Source: Cristatella mucedo
Taxonomy: Eukaryota > Bryozoa > Phylactolaemata > Cristatellidae
Direction of reading: 5' to 3'
Assembly (NCBI GenBank): GCA_009760855.2
Contig: WPIO01000017.1
Span: 5,942,501 to 6,006,500 of the forward strand
Length of the DNA stretch: 64,000 nucleotides
Made by a program: the position numbers and the translations under genes. The notes beneath the pieces are model-generated. The model was not told the DNA's origin. It saw only the letters and a list, made by a program, of their open reading frames with translations, and searched no databases. Shown here one piece after another: positions 36,625-48,194 of this stretch. Numbering within the stretch: the first letter of the stretch is position 1; each line of letters opens with the position of its first letter.

Positions 36625-37550
36625 CCGCATTCCTTCGCCGCCTCTGTCCGCGTCTCTCTCCCTCGCCGGTCGCTCGCCCGGCGGCGCTATTGGCTCGCGG
36701 AGCGACGACGCGAGAAATCGCCGCGCATGCGCCGCTCGGTGCCTGCTCGCAGCGGGCGCTGAGACCCCTGAGGCGGGCCAGACCGACAACCTGCAGGCAG
36801 GCGCTAGTTATCGCTACGCTGCTGCGCTCGCGTTAGCGAAATTCGCTCCGCGATGCGACTCCTCTCCTTCCCTCTGAAACCATTTCCCGCGATCGCCCCT
36901 CGGCCGACCAAGTCTGCTCGCTAGCAGAAGTCCTTCAGGAATGAGCACTTCAGCCGCCGCGAGTCTCCTCCGCGAACTTGAGCAGCCTTTGACGCGTCGC
37001 GAAACGACGTTCCGGCGTCTTCGAAGACGGATCGCAGCGTCCGCGGCCGGATACGGAATTACGCCAGACTAGGGCGGCGCGTCCGCTCGCCGAGGTCCGC
37101 GTCGCCTATGCGGAGCCTGCGCCGATCGGCGGACGCGCGGTAGTTTCAATCGGCGGCGGCGGGAATTGCAGCGGCGGCGGCGCATGGGGACAGCCGGACA
37201 CTCGGCGGCTCGCGTGCGAATTTCGGCTCCGCGTGCAGCCGCGCCGTCCGCTCAGCGCCACTTCGCGCCGCCGTCCTAGCCAGAGCGCACCACCCACCGC
37301 TGACGGCTCGGAGGGAGGAGCGTGCGAGCGGCGAGAGAGTGACGCCGCACGAACTCCGCGCTCGGCGATCTTGGCGTACCGGAGATGGTGACCGGAAATG
37401 ACTCCGCGCGACTTTGCCCTGCGACTCGCGTAGCCGTCAGGCGGCGGCTCGGTTCCGGCTGGACGGTCTGGTTCAGCGGGCAGTGCCGCCGTCGGCTCCG
37501 AAGTCCGCCATCGCCCTCAGCGAGCCGTGGGAGTAGCCGCGGTTCGCCAT

Positions 37551-37594
37551 TTCGCTTGCCGCCGCCGCAGCAGTCAGCTGCGGCGGCAAGCGAA
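37551..37594. repeat. 15-bp perfect hairpin in the CpG domain
   Basis: TTCGCTTGCCGCCGC (37551-37565) and its exact inverse (37580-37594) flank a 14-base loop. Confidence 0.65.
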
Positions 37595-40500
37595 CGCGCT
37601 TACAGCCAGCGCAAGCGCCAGCGTTGCTGCGTCGCGGCTAGGCTCATACAGCGGTCGTAGGAAGGCGAGAGCGGCGGCGGCGGCTGCGCCGACTAGCTGT
37701 CGCGCGCGCGGCAAGGCGAAGGTGGCCCACCCAGCGGCGCGAGCGAGATCGTTGGAGCAGGAGCGACAATCCGTCTCCGGGAAGCCAGCCGCATCAGCGA
37801 TAGCGCCGTCGGCCGGCAAACGCAGCGGCTCAGGCGACGAGCAGTCGCCTCTAGCGGCCGCTGAGCCGGCGGTGACGCCATCGGTAGGAGTAGAGGGTCT
37901 GGCAGAGCACGATGCAGGTGGTGGGCCCTTGCACCGTATGGATCGGGGCGATTGCTGTGCAATTAACATTTCATAAGCCCGCGCTGACGCAATTGCGCTG
38001 CTAAGACCGGCTGCGGCCATAATGTGGCGGCACCGCAGAGCATTGCACTTTCCTGGAATACAGTGGCGCACACTCCGGAGCCTGACAAAACGCTCGCGCC
38101 GCTGCCGCGAACCGCTCCACCAGAGGCCGCATTACGTCGGCCGTCGACGGCGGCCGCGGCGCAGCGATTCGCCCCCTTTGAGAGCCGAGGCTTTTACAAG
38201 CCGCCGCCTGAGGCATGGCAGCACCGTAGCTCGAGAACCCCGCCCCTAACTCCCAAGCGCCGGAGCTCGGCGGGGTCGTGCCTGCGTCCATACGCGTCGT
38301 AGGTAGCGACGCGGTCGCAGGCTAGGCAACGAGAAGGCGTGCGAAAGCGGGCGCTCGCGTTAGTCGCCAGGGCTGCGCTGCGCTGTCGCTGCTTCGCTAC
38401 GTCCGGGCGCCCCGGAGCGTGCGTCGCGGCACCCCTCGGTCCTTTTCCGTCTTCGAGCGCCCTTCGCCGGAAGTCTTCTTCGCCCTTCCGGCTTCTCGCG
38501 GCCGCTCGCACGCCGCTCTTCGGCTGGAGCCCGTGCGCTGGAGCCGAGCGCTTCCCGAGCGCAGGCTGCACGCGACCTGCGCTCGCCTTCAATCGACTAA
38601 GGCGAGCGAGCGAGCGCCCGCCGCCGGCCTGACGTCAGAGCGACAGGCGCGGCCAGTCGCTGCCTGTTGGCCCTCTCCAGTCTGTCGCCCGCGCGCCGCC
38701 GAAAGCGCGGTAGCAGGGTTTCCGACTGCCGGCGGCGGTAACGCTTGGCCAAACGGTGCCCGAACGCGGCGCCAACAGCGGTCGGGTGCAGTTTGGACGA
38801 CAATTAGGCGTTGCCGCCGCCCGGTCGCATCTCTCTTTATACTGCGCTCAGAGACTGTATACACCTGTCTTTTGGAAAAACCGGCGGTGCCGCCGCGCTG
38901 CGTTTTGACGCCGCCGCAGCCGTCGCCGCCGCCGTGCGCCGCTCGGTGCAGACTGGCGAAGGCCGACAGCGCGCGGCTGCTGAGCACCGGGGTTCGTCCT
39001 CTCGATGCACCGGCGCCAGAAGACAGCGCCGAGGACGGCGAAGACGTCGACGGCGGTGGCGGCGACATTGGCGATGACAACTATGGGGGTTACGACCCAG
39101 CAGCGACTCCGGCAAATGGACGAGTGGGCGGGCCTGTCGTGCCCTGCCCGGCTGCCTGCAAAATACGATCCGCCGAGCGAACCACGTGAGCCTGGATGGA
39201 TGCCAGTTGCAGCCGTCACGTCATTTATCTTACCCGACGTCGTGCGGAGAGCTGGCGCCAGCTGGGTTACGGTGACATCGACTGCATTGCGGTCACCGGC
39301 CGCTGCGCACAGCCGATGATACCACGATTTATGCAGTAATTTCTATGCACACGTCACTGCGCATCGGCGCTAATCTCCGATCCATCACGCGGCCCGGTTT
39401 TATTCCGATCCAGCTCAGTCGAAGCTCGGAAGGGTACGAAGCAGGTCGGCGGAAGCTCGCGCCGAGGACACACAATACGACGGGATAGAATGCCGGCGTT
39501 CTTCGACAACACTTGGCCAGTAGCACTCCTCTGAGACTACGGTAAGCGAGCGCGCTCTGAGGCTACAGCGAGCGAGCGCTCGGCCGGCTTCCGCCGCGTC
39601 GGCGGTACATTAGCCGCGTGTGCGCGAGGGGCGGCTTGGTGTGCCCTTAGAGCCGATTCGTATCGCCCCTCGCGCGCCACGGAGCTGCTGCCGCCGAGCG
39701 GTAGCCGCTTTTCCTGCGCCCCCCGTCGCCCCGCCCCTCCGCCGCGGCCTCTCGTCATCAGTAGCCCCGCCCCCTCTCCATTTTCAGTTGATTGTAAAGA
39801 AGCGAGCGCGCACCGCCGCCGTCAGTTCTTAGTCATTTTTAAAGACGCCCAGCCGGTGCAAGACCGCGTCTATCCGCCCGTGGAGCTACTAGTACCTGCG
39901 TAACGAAGGTGGGCGCCGCGCGTACGCAGCATGCCGGCTGGGAGCGCGCTGGTCGGTGCGCTGGTCGGCCGGGCGCCGGGGCTCCACGAAGACGCCACGG
40001 TTCTGGCGGCGGCGAACCTGCGGTTCGGGCGGCGGCGGCTCAGTTCCGAGGCCGCGCATGCCTCCCAGCTAGCAGGCGGTGCGCGTCTTCCGGCGGTCGG
40101 CTCACTTCCCTCGCTCTCCACCATCCCTCAAGTATCGCGAAGATCGCCACCCGTACCCCTCCGATGCCAAGCCAGCGCTCGGCAGCAGGGGGGGGAGGTG
40201 TCGCTCGCGGGTGCCGAAGGGTCGTGGGCTAGGCAACGATAAGGGGCGGTAACTGCGAAGGCAAGGGGCGTCGCAGGCTGCAAACTTGACGGCCCAACAG
40301 TGGGCTCGTCGTCATCAATCTCAGCTCCGGCATGCGCTAAAGCCCAGCCGACAGGGCGAGCATCCGGGTTACCCACCTGTTTACGACGACACGGTCGTGC
40401 CACTTAGATCGCGCGCATACTTGCTTGTGACCTCCCGAGGTCGACGACGACGACCCGTCGGCCGTAGCCACCCACCCGCAGTAGCGGGTACAGGCGCGGT

Positions 40501-40853
40501 CCGGTATATCCGCGGCGGCGACTGCTCCGATGACACTCGAGGCACGCGCGCTAGCGAACGTCTCGCGCAGGCGCCTTGCGCCTCATCGCTCGGCCGGCGG
40601 CCGAGCGAGCCGGAGGCAGAGGAGGTGAGCGTTGAGCCGCCGGCGCACGCTTGCGTCCGCCGCGTCGCCACTCGCTGGGCCCTGCTCGTCGCGTGCTCGA
40701 TGCCTCGCACGAGAGCGCTGTATTTACGGCATTTGGTACCGTTGCAGGCGCTGGGCTTGACGTAGTTCGCGTGTCTGGCCGAGTCGTCTCCACTGAACGG
40801 CAGCTTCCATGTACGAGCCGAGGCTATCAGCCCGCGGCGTCTTGACCTCCACC

Positions 40854-42608
40854 ATGCCGCAGACGGCGAAGGAGAGCGCGCGCGTCGCCGCGCGCTGCAT
40901 GTGGTGCAGCTTCGCGTGCGCGCGAAGCGGCGAGCTTCTCGAGCACTTCCGCTCGAGCCATCCAAACGAGTACTGCGCCAGCGAGGAGCGCTTCAAGATG
41001 GCGATGAGAGACAAAGTCGTCGGCAAGAGCGACCCGGCGGCGGCCGACGCTGCCGCCGGGGCAGCGCAGCTATTCGGCGGCGGTCGCGGCAGCGGCTCGG
41101 GCTTCTTCGCACCCGATTGCGACAAGGCGGCGGCCGCCGTCGCAACGGCGTCCGCTGACTGCGGCTCGTCGAAGACGACGACGTTTGGCGGCGGTGGAGG
41201 CTCGGCGTGTCCGCACTGTCACATCGACTGCCTGACGAGAAAGAAGCTGATGAGCCACATCGAGGCCGCCCACAAGGCGACCGAAGACGACGACGACGAC
41301 GTCGACGACGACGGCGAGCCACCCGTCAAGGTCATACGGCTGAAGCGAAGCGGAGGCGGCGATCTGATTGAGAGCCTGTCGGCCGCCGGCGTCGAGCGCA
41401 TCAGCCCTGCGCTGGGCCAGCTGCTCAAGGCCATGCGACCCGGAGACGCGGGCGCCGCGACGCCTCACGCCGCCGCCTCCATGCCAGCCGCAGGCGGCAC
41501 CGCGGTGAAGGCTCGCGGCGGCGGCGGCGGAGCTGCAGGTCCGTCGGTCGGTGGCAGCGTGCCTCTGCCAGCGCAGCAGCTGCCGAACGGCGGCTGTGGC
41601 GGCGGCGGCGGCGCAGCTAAAGGTGGCGGCGGCTGCGGCCTGATGGGCGACTTGCGGGTGCTGACGCTGGCGAGCGGCAGCATCGCTCGCGTGGCCGACA
41701 AGAAGTACAAGTGCTTCTGGTGCAACGCGCTGTTCCGTAAGCGCGGCAAGCTCATGGATCACATCGACCTGTTCCACAAGGACAGCAAGCAGCAGACCGA
41801 GGTCGAAGCCGAGATGCTCAACTCGGCCGCCGCCGCCGTGGCGCGAAAGGACGCGGCGGCGGCGCCTTCATCTGCCGCCGACGGCAAGTGCGCTGCTGCG
41901 GACGTGCCGCAGCAGCCGCCGCCGCGAACGTCCACCGCTCTGCACGGCGAAGCTGAGGGTGACTGCCACGCTCCGTCGTCCATTAGGCGTGGAGCCGCCA
42001 CCGCAGCGACGCAGCAGCGCCTGCAGGCCGCCGTCGCGCCCGCTCGCGTGCCGCCGTGCCGCTTCGTGTACCGCGCGCCGGTGCACCGCCTGAAGAGAGA
42101 GGACGCGGCTGCCGCCGCCGCCGACGACGACGAGGCACCGGAGGACGCCCGCAGCGGCTGCAAGTTCTATTTCGGCAAATCCACCAACCCGCTGGCCGTC
42201 GGCAGACCGCCCGTTCTGACCGGCGCTGCTGCGGCCGTCGGCGGCTGCCCGAAGACGGTGGCCATGCAGTGGCCTGCGTCGTCGTACCCTCCGACGTGCT
42301 ACTTCTACGCGGGAGGCGGCAGCGGCGGCGCTTCGGCACCGCTTCATCCTCAGTACAAGCCGGCCAGCGCAGCCGCGCAGCCCGCACTGGAAGTACCCTA
42401 CTTGCTGCTGTGCGGTGGCGGCGGCGGCGGTCGCCCGACGATGCCCTACCACGAAGAAGATGGCGGCGGTCGCTCGCGGCTGCCGATCGTGCCCATGGCC
42501 GCCGAGGCAGCGCTCCTGTCGCAGCGCTACGCCGCCGCCGCAGCGGCGGCGGCGCGGTACCGAGCTGCGGAAGAGCACCCGCTCGACCTCAGCAGCCGCC
42601 TGAGGTAA
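40854..42608 (+). CDS. C2H2 zinc-finger protein with C-terminal PLDLS motif
   Basis: A 584-residue, single-exon nuclear protein, probably a DNA-binding repressor. Three widely spaced C2H2 fingers all have the spacing C-x2-C-x12-H-x4-H: residues 15-36 (CMWCSFACARSGELLEHF...), 119-140 (CPHCHIDCLTRKKLMSHI...) and 287-308 (CFWCNALFRKRGKLMDHI...). Between them lie Ala- and Gly-rich runs from GCC/GGC triplets and an acidic Asp run (about 143-155). The chain ends PLDLSSRLR (576-584); PxDLS is the known docking motif for CtBP co-repressors. ATG 40854 has a strong Kozak context (TCCACCATGC); an in-frame ATG at 40809 has a weaker one. Paired, spaced fingers with PLDLS recall Teashirt- or ZEB-type repressors, but I cannot assign a family. 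A candidate ATTAAA poly(A) signal lies at 43172. Confidence 0.85.
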   Translation: MPQTAKESARVAARCMWCSFACARSGELLEHFRSSHPNEYCASEERFKMAMRDKVVGKSDPAAADAAAGAAQLFGGGRGSGSGFFAPDCDKAAAAVATASADCGSSKTTTFGGGGGSACPHCHIDCLTRKKLMSHIEAAHKATEDDDDDVDDDGEPPVKVIRLKRSGGGDLIESLSAAGVERISPALGQLLKAMRPGDAGAATPHAAASMPAAGGTAVKARGGGGGAAGPSVGGSVPLPAQQLPNGGCGGGGGAAKGGGGCGLMGDLRVLTLASGSIARVADKKYKCFWCNALFRKRGKLMDHIDLFHKDSKQQTEVEAEMLNSAAAAVARKDAAAAPSSAADGKCAAADVPQQPPPRTSTALHGEAEGDCHAPSSIRRGAATAATQQRLQAAVAPARVPPCRFVYRAPVHRLKREDAAAAAADDDEAPEDARSGCKFYFGKSTNPLAVGRPPVLTGAAAAVGGCPKTVAMQWPASSYPPTCYFYAGGGSGGASAPLHPQYKPASAAAQPALEVPYLLLCGGGGGGRPTMPYHEEDGGGRSRLPIVPMAAEAALLSQRYAAAAAAAARYRAAEEHPLDLSSRLR

Positions 42609-44669
42609 ACGGACAGACGAGGCAGCAGAGGTCGCCCCCGAGGTGGAGCAGACGGCGACGTCCTACGCCCTCGCTCGGAAGCGGCAGCCAGCATTTAAAG
42701 CCAGCTCAGGCGAGCGAGCCCGTCTGTCGGACCGGCGCAGGTCATCTCGGCGATGCCCGCCGATGGCGCGAGCGAGCGCTGGCTCGAAGGAGACTCGGAA
42801 GGCTGCCTCGGCGGAGGCTGCCGTTCCGCGTTCGCGCCGAACGACGGCTCGCACGGAGGACACGGCGTCCTGGGACATACTAGATCCGTCGGTCGGCAGC
42901 GGCTGCCGTCGGGCCGCGCTCGCCGACGGCGCCAAAGCCCGGATTTCAGGCAGCGGTGCGGCAGCGTAGTAAACTTAAAATATTACGGACGGCATATATT
43001 CGCCATTCTGCTTATCGGGCAGGCATATTTTCGGTTGCGGTTTTGTCGAGCGCACGCGGAGCCATCGAAGTGTCAGTCGGCGTTTCGGAAGCCGACGGCT
43101 GTGCGAATTTTTGGGCATCGCTGTACCGCGCGGTCACAGCATCTCCGTACGCTCTGCCCTTTGATTCTTGCATTAAAGTAGATTAGTCATTGCAAAGTGT
43201 CCACCTGACTCGCGCGGCTGCCGCCGCTGCGAAAACAGCGAAGCTTCGCTTCGCGCACGCGTTGGCCGGGCTCAGCGCCGAAGCAGCTCGCGTCGGGCAC
43301 GCACGCGGCTGCCGAGTTGGCGGCAGCTGTTCGCCTGGCCGCCGCCGCCGCGCGAGCGATGTTCAGCTGGCCAAGTCGAGGCCGGGCAGCCGCACGCTCG
43401 CGCAGGGTGCACCGCGCCGCCGAAATCAGATTAGAGCGGCGGACGTGCCGGGGCTAAACAAAATAAAGGCAAGGGCTGAAAAATGCTTGCGAACCGGCGC
43501 GCCAGCGGTCGCGGCCCTCCCGCTGGCTACGGGGCCGCGCTGGCGGCGAGGAGGAACTGTATCGCTGGTTGCGACACACGAGCGGCCCTCCCGCCGTCGC
43601 CAGCTGCTGCTGCCGCCTAGAGGATGCAGTTGGCTGCCGCTCCGTTGGCTGCCGCTTCGATGCTGCCCTACGCTGACGGCAAGCGCCTCGGTCCGATCGG
43701 CCGGCCGGCCGCGCGCTTCGCCGCGCCCTACACAGCCCATCCCCGCCGCCGGTCCCGTCTCTGAATAGTAGTTGCGTGTAGGTAGGCAAGCGGTGCCCGT
43801 ACGAGGATGGCGAGTGCCGGCTTTCCGGCGAGCGCCATTGCCCGACAGGGTGCCGAATAGCGCGCGTCGTCGCATCCGAGGCTGCACATTCCCGCCCTTC
43901 CGCGGAAAGCCCGACGTTTCTGCCGCAAGCTCCGGAAGTCTTGCCCTCTATTATTTCTGTAATTCTCCGTCGACTTACGGTCCAAACGTAAGAAGCTTGC
44001 ACTTGACATTGCTTGAACGAGAGACGTGTATAGACGCGCGTGCTTGCAGTTTACGTAAGTATTAACACGCTGCCGAAACGCAACGTGCGGAAGCGCTTAC
44101 ATTAATTAGCCTTATGGGTCAGTCCGGTGCAACGCGGTTAGGATTGCCGCATCCGCGACGACTCTGTCTCCACCTTCGCACGCCGCCCCTGCGAGACTTT
44201 CCCGGGGGCATAGGATGCGCCTCCCCGCTTACGAGAGCGTTGCGCGAAACGCCGACTTTTCGCGGGAGCGTCGACTGTGCGGCGGCTGCGGCGGTGGCGA
44301 AGAGAGGCGCAGTCGCCGCCGCGTCATGCGTCCGGCAAGCCAATAAATACATCAACAAAAGCACCGCATCGGCTGGCTCTGAAGCAGCTCGTTGGCAATG
44401 CAGCATTGCCAACGACGGCCGGTGGTAGCACTCAAGGAGAACGAAGGCGCGAGAAACGGGGTAGCGAGAACCGAGAGAAACGGGGGGGGGGGAGCATGCC
44501 GGGAGGCCAGGCCAATCGGAAGAAAAGAGGATACAATCTTGTCCCTGTAAAGCACGGACAGGCGGGCTCGATCAGAAAGTCTCTGGCAGCATCGGCGCAA
44601 GATCTGGGCGTCCGCTTACAAAGCCACCTCCACTTGACGACCGCATCGGCTCCGCAGTCAAGTCCCGAG
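42609..44669. other. Probable 3' UTR and right part of the CpG domain
   Basis: No coding domain was recognised. Candidate poly(A) signals are ATTAAA at 43172-43177, AATAAA at 43462-43467 and AATAAA at 44342-44347. Which one is used cannot be told from sequence. Confidence 0.4.
44390..44414. repeat. 25-bp palindrome
   Basis: CGTTGGCAATGC, a single central A, then the exact inverse GCATTGCCAACG. Confidence 0.7.
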
Positions 44670-44748
44670 GCAAATGTGAATCGCCTGAATAGAGATTAAG
44701 CTCTATTGGGGCGCTATATAAATGAATTATATATATTATATTAAGTCC
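44670..44748 (+). mobile_element. SINE-A 3' portion
   Basis: GCAAATGTGAATCGCCTGA, AGAGATTAAGCTCTAT, GGGGCGCTATATAAATGAA and an ATATATTATA end. Only the LINE-like 3' half is present. Confidence 0.7.
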
Positions 44749-44756
44749 ATCAACTT

Positions 44757-45425
44757 TCAGCTAAAGAGCAGTGCGAAATTCTGAACTACGCAGACAGGTC
44801 GACCCAATCCCGAGTTGGTTCATGCGTGTGTTTCTAGCATTGTTTCATCGACTCCTGCAACTCAATACTTGCACGTTTTCCTGCCTGTGCAATCAGGTGC
44901 TTTCAGTTCGTGTAAGACTCGGTAGCCTTGATTTTATATAGCGAATCGCCTCGAATACACCACTTCTCGCCGACCTGCTCTGGATCCCTAGCAAGCAGAA
45001 AATCGCCTTTATGGAATCGTCGCTCACCTTGTCACTTCACTTTCTGGCTCTTGCCTGCCTGCCTGCCTGCCCTCTGCCTGCTTCCCAATCAGGCGGCAGG
45101 AACCTGTTCCGTCTGCTCTTCTATCTGAAGTCATTTAGTTGCGCCTCCAAACAGACAGCCTCGCGTCCTTTGGAGGCAGTGCCTTGAGTTAGTTCATACG
45201 ACTCCTAGAGCCTGGAACTCACTTCAGACTGACGTCACCACATCCCCTGACTTTACTACATTTAGAAAGATTCCAAAAAGCCACCTGTTCCTCAGAATTT
45301 CCTCGTGCGTGCTGACAGCCCGCATGCCTTTGCTAACCAATCGACCAATCGCTTTTTTCCAGCGTGTGTAAGGTGCCTACGAAGAGATCTAGTTCTCTTA
45401 AGATGCGATATACATTTTTTATAGT
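44757..45425 (+). mobile_element. LINE-A remnant, eroded
   Basis: Pieces match the 48.2-kb copy in order: CCTGTGCAATCAGGTGCTTT (about 44881), CCACTTCTCGCCGACCTGCT (about 44959), AGCCTGGAACTCACTTC, CTTTACTACATTTAGAAAG, and the terminal GTAAGGTGCCTACG/AGTTCTCTTAAGATGCG hairpin. It contains a local CTGCCTGC duplication (45054-45090). Confidence 0.65.
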
Positions 45426-45431
45426 TACTAA

Positions 45432-45575
45432 AAGAACAGAATTCTTTTTTGTAACGCCCTAAGAGAAATTAATCTCTATTCAGCCGCTTCACGGATGCCG
45501 CGGGGCTCGAGCCCACGACCTTTGCTAGACCTTGGTCGGGGCGAGCACCTTAACCACGGGGCCAAACCAGCTGAA
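45432..45575 (-). mobile_element. SINE-A copy, reverse strand
   Basis: Reverse reading gives the head CTGGTTTGGCCCCGTGG, GGTGCTCGCCCCGACCAAGG, box-B-like GGGCTCGAGCCCC and the GAGATTAATTTCTCTTAGGG tail. Confidence 0.8.
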
Positions 45576-45659
45576 GCTGCCGTAACCCTTGACGACATCG
45601 ATATATCTCTCCATACACGTATGTGCGCTCGATTCGCGACTAGTGGCATTCTATAGGTG

Positions 45660-45834
45660 AGTCGTGATTGCACCCTAGATAAGGCGGTTGCTTTTCACGA
45701 CCTTGCCACGAGGTCGTGGGTTCGAATCCTGTGATGGGCGATCCTCTATCGCCGCTGCAAGCGGTGATGTTGGCCTAAAGGCTCTTCTGTTGCTATACAG
45801 AAGAGGCTGTTGAATCATCTAGTATTTCTTTTTA
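45660..45834 (+). mobile_element. SINE-B copy with 8-bp target duplication
   Basis: Full-length layout with GGCGGTTGC, CACGAGGTCGTGGGTTCGAATCC (box B within), the ATCGCCGCTG-CAAG-CGGTGATGTT hairpin and AGAAGAGGCTGTTGAATCA. TATAGGTG stands at 45652-45659 and again at 45835-45842. Confidence 0.85.
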
Positions 45835-45835
45835 T

Positions 45836-46700
45836 ATAGGTGCAAGCTGATGGCTAATGCGACGGTATTACGTGGAGGTAAGATCAGCATGGGACGTGGA
45901 AAAGTCTCCCTACAGAGAGCAGAGACTCCCGATTCGCGGCTCGCTCCCGGCCTAAAGCTAGAGCGACTTGTATCCGGGTAAGGGCGCTTACTCTTTCGGC
46001 CGCCCGCTCAAGCAGCGAGCCCCCCCCGCAATCTCCCCTCCCCCGTCGCCTTCTCAAAAGCGCTGCGGTTTGGCTCAGTGAACCCGCACTGCAAGCCGCG
46101 GCGGCTCGGCGGCGCTCCCTCCCTCGCCAGCCCGGGCCGACTCACAGCATCCGCGATGATCCCTCTATCTTCAGTGACTCCATTTCAAAAGCGGCTTGCC
46201 GGCCCCACGAGGTGGCTTCTGCTAAGAAACGGCTCGCCAAGAGTGCCTTCCTCTAGGAGATCGAAGGATGGGCTTTGGCGGAGCTACAACTAGTTGACAG
46301 TAAGGCCCGTTTTGTAACTAGAAACTCCGCCGCCTTTAAAGGAGGAGAAGGAGGAGGAGGAGGAGGAGGAGGAGGAGCCATACTGCCTGCTTTTAGCAGT
46401 TGCCGAGCGAAGCCCGCCTGCACCTAATAACCGCGCCACCATGTGGTCTCTACCAGCTGCTTCTCGTGAATCCCTGTACGACCATGATCCGTGGGCCCAA
46501 GCTAACGTAGCGCGAGCAGTTTTCTTTCGGACAGCCTCGGTGCAGGTCCTTTTGCCTGCAGTAAGCAATTGCCAGCTGCTGCTGCTGCTGCATATTTGCC
46601 TGCTGTATTGGCCGGTAGCATTTACTGGCTGCTTACTCGAATTTGCGACATGGGTCAAGAAGTGCAAGCACCTCAGTATTGTCATCCGCTTCCGATCTGC
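45836..46700. other. Intergenic stretch with short GGA tract
   Basis: A (GGA)n run at about 46340-46376. ORFs on both strands have no domain; those running right extend into the CT repeats. Confidence 0.4.
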
Positions 46701-46706
46701 ATTTCC

Positions 46707-46709
<3 letters not shown>

Positions 46710-46743
<34 letters not shown>

Positions 46744-46844
46744 CTCTCTCTATCTCTCTCTCGCTCTATATCTCTCTTTCTCTCTTTCTTTCTCTCTGTC
46801 TGTCTGTCTGTGTGTCTGTCTGTCGCTCTGTCTCTCTACCTCTG

Positions 46845-46885
<41 letters not shown>

Positions 46886-47111
46886 CTCTCTCTATCTCTC
46901 GTTCTCTCTCTCTATATCTCTCTTTCTCTCTTTCTTTCTCTCTGTCTGTCTGTCTGTGTGTCTGTCTGTCGCTCTGTCTCTCTACCTCTGTCTCTCTGTC
47001 TCTCTCTCTCTCTCTCTGCCTTTCTCTCGCTCTCTGTCTCTGTCTCTCCCTCCCTCCTTCCCTCTGTCTTTCTCTCTGTCTCTCTCTATCTCTCTCTGTC
47101 TCTTGTCTGTC

Positions 47112-47180
<69 letters not shown>

Positions 47181-47382
47181 GTCTCTCTCGTTTTCTCTCT
47201 ATCTCTCTCTCGCTCTCTATCTCTCTTTCTTTCTCTCTGTCTGTCTGTCTGTCGCTCTGTCTGTCTATCTGTCTTTCTCTCGCTCTCTGTCTCTGTCTCT
47301 CCCTCCCTCCTTCCCTCTGTCTTTCTCTCTTTTTATCTCTGTCTCTCTCTATCTCTCTCTGTCTCTCTGTCTCTTGTCTGTC

Positions 47383-47435
<53 letters not shown>

Positions 47436-47476
47436 GTGTGTGTGCGTGTCTCTCTCTCTCTCTCTCTCTCTCTTGT
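46710..47476. repeat. CT/GT microsatellite with duplicated higher-order blocks
   Basis: Not a simple run. An interrupted CT block (about 46740-46880) recurs about 140 bases later, and a CT-then-(GT)n block (about 47020-47185) recurs at about 47270-47450 with the same internal landmarks (TCCCTCCCTCCTTCCC, TCTTGTCTGTCTCTATGTG). Long Ser/Leu/Cys/Val ORFs are artefacts. Confidence 0.9.
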
Positions 47477-47479
47477 CTG

Positions 47480-48194
47480 TGTCTTCCTCTCTCGCTCTCT
47501 CTACTTCTTCTAACCCCTTTCTGTCTCACTACTCGCCGTTCGCTCATTCACGATCCAGTTCTACAAATCTTCATCATAGTTTCCTTCTTTCTTCATGCAG
47601 GTCGCAAAGTAACGGCACGGATCAACATGCATTATAGAGATTCGTTCTCCCATTCATTGCAACAGTTTGCTGGCCACTTTGTAAATTGTGTAAGCCCAGC
47701 ACGTAGGGCACATTGACCAATCATTCTTCCGCGAGGCTTCACGTGCCGCCTACCGATGTCGGATGTCGCCCAGTATCTCTCTATACATAACTCCGCAAAG
47801 CAACAAAGACCATTTGTGGATATAACGCTTGTAGATTTTCTATGGAGCGTACAAAGCGTAAGTGGCTGTGGGTGCACGAACCGGAGCTAACAGACTTCAT
47901 CTCACGGAATTTAGAGGAAGTGAGAAGCATTGCAGAGCTAGGATGACGGCCAACGAGGAAGTAAATAGCACGGACAAAGTAGGGCAGGGCAGCTGGTAAG
48001 GGTATCGCAGTGTCGGCCGCAGTAGAGAAGTTGCTTAAGAACTACGAACAATGGACTAGGGACTATGAACTATGAGTTTCATTGTAGGTCACATGAAGAA
48101 AGCGCTTCTAACACAAACGATCTTTTTGGTGACAGGCAAGTAAAGCAAACGTTTTGTCCTGCAACGAGCTGGGCACACGAAGAACCTGAAGATG
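47480..48194. other. Intergenic stretch without recognised features
   Basis: Short domainless ORFs, up to the start of the LINE-A copy. Confidence 0.35.

Noticed and set aside
40809-40853. Earlier in-frame ATG for the zinc-finger protein
   Set aside because: The context of ATG 40854 (ACCATGC) is better, and the 15 extra residues add no motif. Not excluded.
41070-42578. Long minus-strand ORFs (up to 236 aa) opposite the zinc-finger gene
   Set aside because: They mirror a GC-rich coding sequence, show Arg/Ala-rich composition without domains, and have no splice or start support.
46441-47716. ORFs of 314-398 codons, rich in Ser/Leu/Cys/Val
   Set aside because: Entirely produced by CT and GT microsatellites read without stops.
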